From: Bacteroidales bacterium UBA1182
GTDB taxonomy: Bacteria > Bacteroidota > Bacteroidia > Bacteroidales > Bacteroidaceae
Assembly: GCA_002310015.1 (NCBI GenBank)
Contig: DBYQ01000007.1
Location: 3,236-14,177, forward strand
Length of the DNA stretch: 10,942 bases
Direction: 5' to 3'
The notes below the pieces were generated by a model. It had not been told where the DNA came from. It did not search any database and saw only the letters and a list, made by a program, of their open reading frames with translations. This document shows positions 8,536 through 10,942 of the stretch, piece by piece. The translations under genes were made by a program, and so were the position numbers. Each line of letters starts with the position of its first letter. The stretch's first letter is position 1.

Positions 8536-9576
8536 ATGGATAACCAACAGCAACTGCTCAGAGAGTGTCATGAGGCGTTCAGTGTAACTGAAAGCGCCAG
8601 GATCCTTACCCTTTACCGCAGCCGTGACAACAGGCTCTCTTTTGATGAACGGCTTTTCATCACCAAGGAGATTGAAAAGGTATTCTACCCCGTTTTCATT
8701 GAACTGCGTAACATCAACCCATCCCTTACGGACTGGGACCTGTTGCTGAGTGTGCTTTCATATGAAGGTTTTTCAGTATCAGTGATTGCCGAATGCTTCT
8801 CCGTGTCAAACGATGCAGTCCGCATGCGCAAGAGCCGTCTGCGTGAAAAACTGCCCCAGGAGTGGTTCTCGCTCATATTCCACACTGTAACAAAAATGTA
8901 TCAGGACCAATGTCACGATTGTGTTACGGATAAAATTTCTGAGCCCGATGATGCCGCCATACCTTTGGCATCAGAAAACCAAAACGAAACCGTTATGGAA
9001 CAAAACAATCAAATCAAAATGACATTTGGCAAGGCCATATTAAAAGGTCTTGCTGGTACAGTAAAATTCAAGGGACGCGCCTCACGCGCCGAGTTCTGGT
9101 ACTACACTCTCTTCTGCTTCATTATGCAGATTGCAGTTTTCTCTCTTACGATGTTGCTCACCTCCGGCAACAGCTTCATTCCTTATCAATATGACCATAT
9201 CGTAATGAGGAGTTGGATAGTCATTGCCGCATTGCTAGCCATATCCCACTCTGCCACATCAGTCAGACGCATCCAGGATACTGACCGCAACGGTTGGCTG
9301 TGGATAGCAACCTACCTTATACCCTGGATAGTCTTCATCGTCATGTTCATATGGAGGATTGAATACGGCGTCTACTTAAAGAATCTGGAGCAGTCACAGA
9401 TGCCGGACCGTTTCGTGATGAACTGGGCTAACGTCATGCTTGTAATTGTTATCATGATGCTGGTTGCCACAATCATAGTAAACACCGTCTGGTACTGCCG
9501 CAAAGGTACCGAAGGCCCCAACAATTATGGTCCGGATCCCCTTTTCCTCAAAAAAGACAACGAATCCTGCAAATAA
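8536..9576 (+). CDS. HTH domain fused to a DUF805 membrane domain
   Basis: The protein has 346 residues from the ATG at 8536; the open frame extends upstream to a TTG at 8506, but that lies inside the promoter element. Residues about 50-107 look like the C-terminal HTH of Bacteroidetes regulators and sigma region 4-like folds: 'NPSLTDWDLLLSVLSYEGFS', then VSVIAECFSVSNDAVRMRKS, then RLREKL. A polar linker follows at about 123-162. Residues about 163-338 match DUF805: GRASRAEFWYY at 180-190, SVRRIQDTDRNGWLW at 242-256, and a closing NNYGPDP at 329-335. Four hydrophobic helices are visible (about 188-210, 225-238, 253-273, 298-318). DUF805 has no agreed function. The fusion suggests a membrane-tethered DNA-binding protein with a cytoplasmic N-terminus, which is inference. 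A secreted-protein gene follows after 9 bases. The DUF805 call is strong and the HTH call moderate. Confidence 0.78.
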   Translation: MDNQQQLLRECHEAFSVTESARILTLYRSRDNRLSFDERLFITKEIEKVFYPVFIELRNINPSLTDWDLLLSVLSYEGFSVSVIAECFSVSNDAVRMRKSRLREKLPQEWFSLIFHTVTKMYQDQCHDCVTDKISEPDDAAIPLASENQNETVMEQNNQIKMTFGKAILKGLAGTVKFKGRASRAEFWYYTLFCFIMQIAVFSLTMLLTSGNSFIPYQYDHIVMRSWIVIAALLAISHSATSVRRIQDTDRNGWLWIATYLIPWIVFIVMFIWRIEYGVYLKNLEQSQMPDRFVMNWANVMLVIVIMMLVATIIVNTVWYCRKGTEGPNNYGPDPLFLKKDNESCK

Positions 9577-9585
9577 CTGATTATA

Positions 9586-10878
9586 ATGAAGAAATATATT
9601 CTTTTAAACCTGATTGCAATAATGGGGGCTCTCCCTGCCATGTCTCAGGAAACCAACGAGAAAGAGATAGCTCTTGAGGAGGTTCAGATTGAAGCTCTTT
9701 CCAATAGGAGTATCATAAACAAAGCCATAGGCCATCTCCATAAGAGGACCAAAGAGTCCATCTCACTCTGCAACGGCCAGCTCACCCAGATAATGGAAGC
9801 TGACGGCAAAGTAGTACAGCTGAGCCGCGAATACGGCTATTACATCTCCAGTAGCTACTATGAGAAGATGCGCAACAAGTTTGATGGCTTCTGGCACAGG
9901 AATTTCGTTCCGGTTTATAATGCCAGGAGTCTCAGATATGCGTTGGATGGCAAGACTGTCCTGCCCGCAAGCTACTCATATCCCGAGGAAACATATCCGT
10001 GGAGCAACCATTATGATGCCAGAGTAAAATATATGTTTGAAATCCTAAGGGTCATATATCTTTATGGACCTGTTTATAGCCGCAACTATTCCGACTATGA
10101 TTTCAAATGCATCGGCACAACCGATTATTCCTACCTGTTCAGTTTTGAGTCATCGGACAGGTATCCCCAAAAGAATCCGCTTTATGCCAAGGGACAGATA
10201 GAGATTGACGCCAGTTCATTTAAATTGAAATCAATAAGAATAGATAATATGGGGCTGCTTTACGCAGGCTATTACTCAACTACGGAAACAGCACTTAAAA
10301 GATATACCGATTATCACGATGAAAAGATCCTCAAGGACTGTGTTAACAGTGATTTCAATGTAAATGAGAATGGAGAAATTGATTACGCGCTGATTCACAT
10401 CCTATGGAGTCCCGATAACACCCAGTATTATCAGGGCGGACGCGGAAACCAGCCCAGGGCAAATGTAGCCGGAACTAATTTCATCGTTACTGAATGCTGG
10501 AAATCCGAGCCCCCCATTGTCCCTGACAAGTTGCCGGGCCAAGAGAAAGCAGTTGAGTTGACAGATAAGCAGTTTAAGAAGTTGATTACTGTATTTAAGG
10601 AAATAGGTAAAAACCCGGACGGTAACTCATACAACCCAAAAGCCATTGACAAAATAGATTGGGCGCTCGATGTATCTGACGCAGAACGCCAGTTGAGCCA
10701 AAAGATGCCTATCCGTGAACAGTACAAGCTGCAAAGCAAAGACTATTCCATAAGTGAAGAAGAGATGATAGTCAACAAGGAACTTGAAGAAGTTGGCAGT
10801 TCTCCCCAAAAGAAAGAGGCACAACGTGTAATACACGAATTTATCAGGAACAATCTTTTCAAAGACCCGCTGAAATAG
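9586..10878 (+). CDS. Secreted protein of unknown function, resembling the region after the carboxypeptidase-regulatory-like domain
   Basis: The protein has 430 residues. Residues 1-20 form a signal peptide (MKK, then a hydrophobic stretch) with a likely signal peptidase I cut in A-M-S|Q. There is no lipobox cysteine, so it is probably periplasmic or surface-exposed rather than a lipoprotein. The segment at about 27-51, EIALEEVQIEALSNRSIINK then AIGHL, resembles the linker that follows the carboxypeptidase-regulatory-like beta-sandwich in many Bacteroidetes envelope proteins, where 'L-EVxI...iI.kAi..I' recurs. Here the beta-sandwich itself is missing and the mature protein starts almost at the linker. 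The rest is rich in Tyr and aromatic residues (about 80-300), consistent with beta structure, with a charged, helical C-terminus at about 330-430. No catalytic motif was recognised. It starts 9 bases after the HTH-DUF805 stop, so co-transcription is likely. The secretion call is firm; the family link is tentative. Confidence 0.7.
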   Translation: MKKYILLNLIAIMGALPAMSQETNEKEIALEEVQIEALSNRSIINKAIGHLHKRTKESISLCNGQLTQIMEADGKVVQLSREYGYYISSSYYEKMRNKFDGFWHRNFVPVYNARSLRYALDGKTVLPASYSYPEETYPWSNHYDARVKYMFEILRVIYLYGPVYSRNYSDYDFKCIGTTDYSYLFSFESSDRYPQKNPLYAKGQIEIDASSFKLKSIRIDNMGLLYAGYYSTTETALKRYTDYHDEKILKDCVNSDFNVNENGEIDYALIHILWSPDNTQYYQGGRGNQPRANVAGTNFIVTECWKSEPPIVPDKLPGQEKAVELTDKQFKKLITVFKEIGKNPDGNSYNPKAIDKIDWALDVSDAERQLSQKMPIREQYKLQSKDYSISEEEMIVNKELEEVGSSPQKKEAQRVIHEFIRNNLFKDPLK

Positions 10879-10881
10879 CCA

Positions 10882-10921
10882 AAAAGATACAAAAGGGGAC
10901 GGTTCTGTTTTGTACTCTTTT
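10882..10921. repeat. AT-rich inverted repeat enclosing GGGGACGGTTCTG
   Basis: AAAAGATACAAAA at 10882-10894 pairs with TTTTGTA-C-TCTTTT at 10908-10921, forming 13 bp with one bulged C. The 13-base loop is GGGGACGGTTCTG. The loop sequence looks like the short GGGGACGGTTCT motif that I recall from intergenic spacers of many genomes, often near REP-associated (Y1-type) transposase genes; this is recollection, not a search. It lies 3 bases after the stop of the secreted-protein gene, so it could also weaken or end that transcript, although the stem is AT-rich. Confidence 0.45.
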
Positions 10922-10923
10922 GA

Positions 10924-10942
10924 TGTGACCCCCAAAAGTTGG
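10924..10942 (+). mobile_element. Probable terminal inverted repeat of an IS3-family (IS150-like) element, cut by the window edge
   Basis: TGTGACCCCCAAAAGTTGG starts with TG and carries the ACCCCCAAAAGTTGG core that I recognise from ends of IS3-family elements, many of which begin TG...ACCCCCAAAAGTT and continue into GGACA. Only 19 bases are present, so neither transposase nor the far end can be checked. The call rests on recollection of the motif. Confidence 0.5.

Noticed and set aside
8456..8928. Exact 12-base repeat GATTGTGTTACG at 8456-8467 and 8917-8928
   Set aside because: A few 12-base repeats are expected by chance in about 11 kb; one copy is inside a coding region and there is no flanking similarity.
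10627..10935. 102-codon minus-strand open frame at the right end, possibly a gene linked to the insertion sequence
   Set aside because: It overlaps the end of the secreted-protein gene almost entirely and shows no transposase motif.

Overview
The window looks like a chromosomal segment of a Bacteroidales bacterium (Bacteroides/Prevotella-like). Three things point there. Four start regions carry the Bacteroidetes -7 promoter element TAnnTTTG rather than an E. coli-type -10 box, and no gene has an obvious Shine-Dalgarno sequence. It encodes a Na+-translocating NADH:quinone reductase. It also encodes the archaeal/eukaryotic-type (type 3) prolyl-tRNA synthetase, a TamB-like giant protein and a Bacteroidetes-style HTH protein. 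The genus cannot be fixed from the sequence alone.

Layout. Positions 1-890 (minus strand) hold most of nqrB, which runs off the left edge. nqrA (904-2253, minus) lies 13 bases upstream of it and begins the nqr operon, which is read leftwards. A 256-base divergent spacer with a promoter element on each strand separates nqrA from a 1448-residue TamB-family protein (2510-6856, plus). That gene converges on proS (6925-8406, minus), and a 16-bp, 3-base-loop hairpin between them looks like a shared bidirectional terminator. A second divergent spacer (8407-8535) separates proS from a plus-strand pair 9 bases apart. The first of the pair encodes an HTH domain fused to a DUF805 membrane domain (8536-9576). 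The second encodes a secreted protein of unknown function (9586-10878) that resembles the region following the carboxypeptidase-regulatory-like domain in Bacteroidetes proteins. The last 64 bases hold a G-rich hairpin motif and what looks like the first 19 bases of an IS3-family insertion sequence continuing out of the window.

How the genes relate. nqrAB is respiratory energy metabolism: a sodium pump at the inner membrane. The TamB-like protein is envelope biogenesis, and proS is translation housekeeping. These three units share only their neighbourhood. The HTH-DUF805/secreted-protein pair is the least explained part and probably forms one transcription unit: a possible membrane-tethered DNA-binding protein with a periplasmic or surface partner. 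No tRNA, rRNA, CRISPR array or complete mobile element was seen. Most of the window is ordinary core genome; the HTH-DUF805 pair and the right-hand boundary deserve the closest look.
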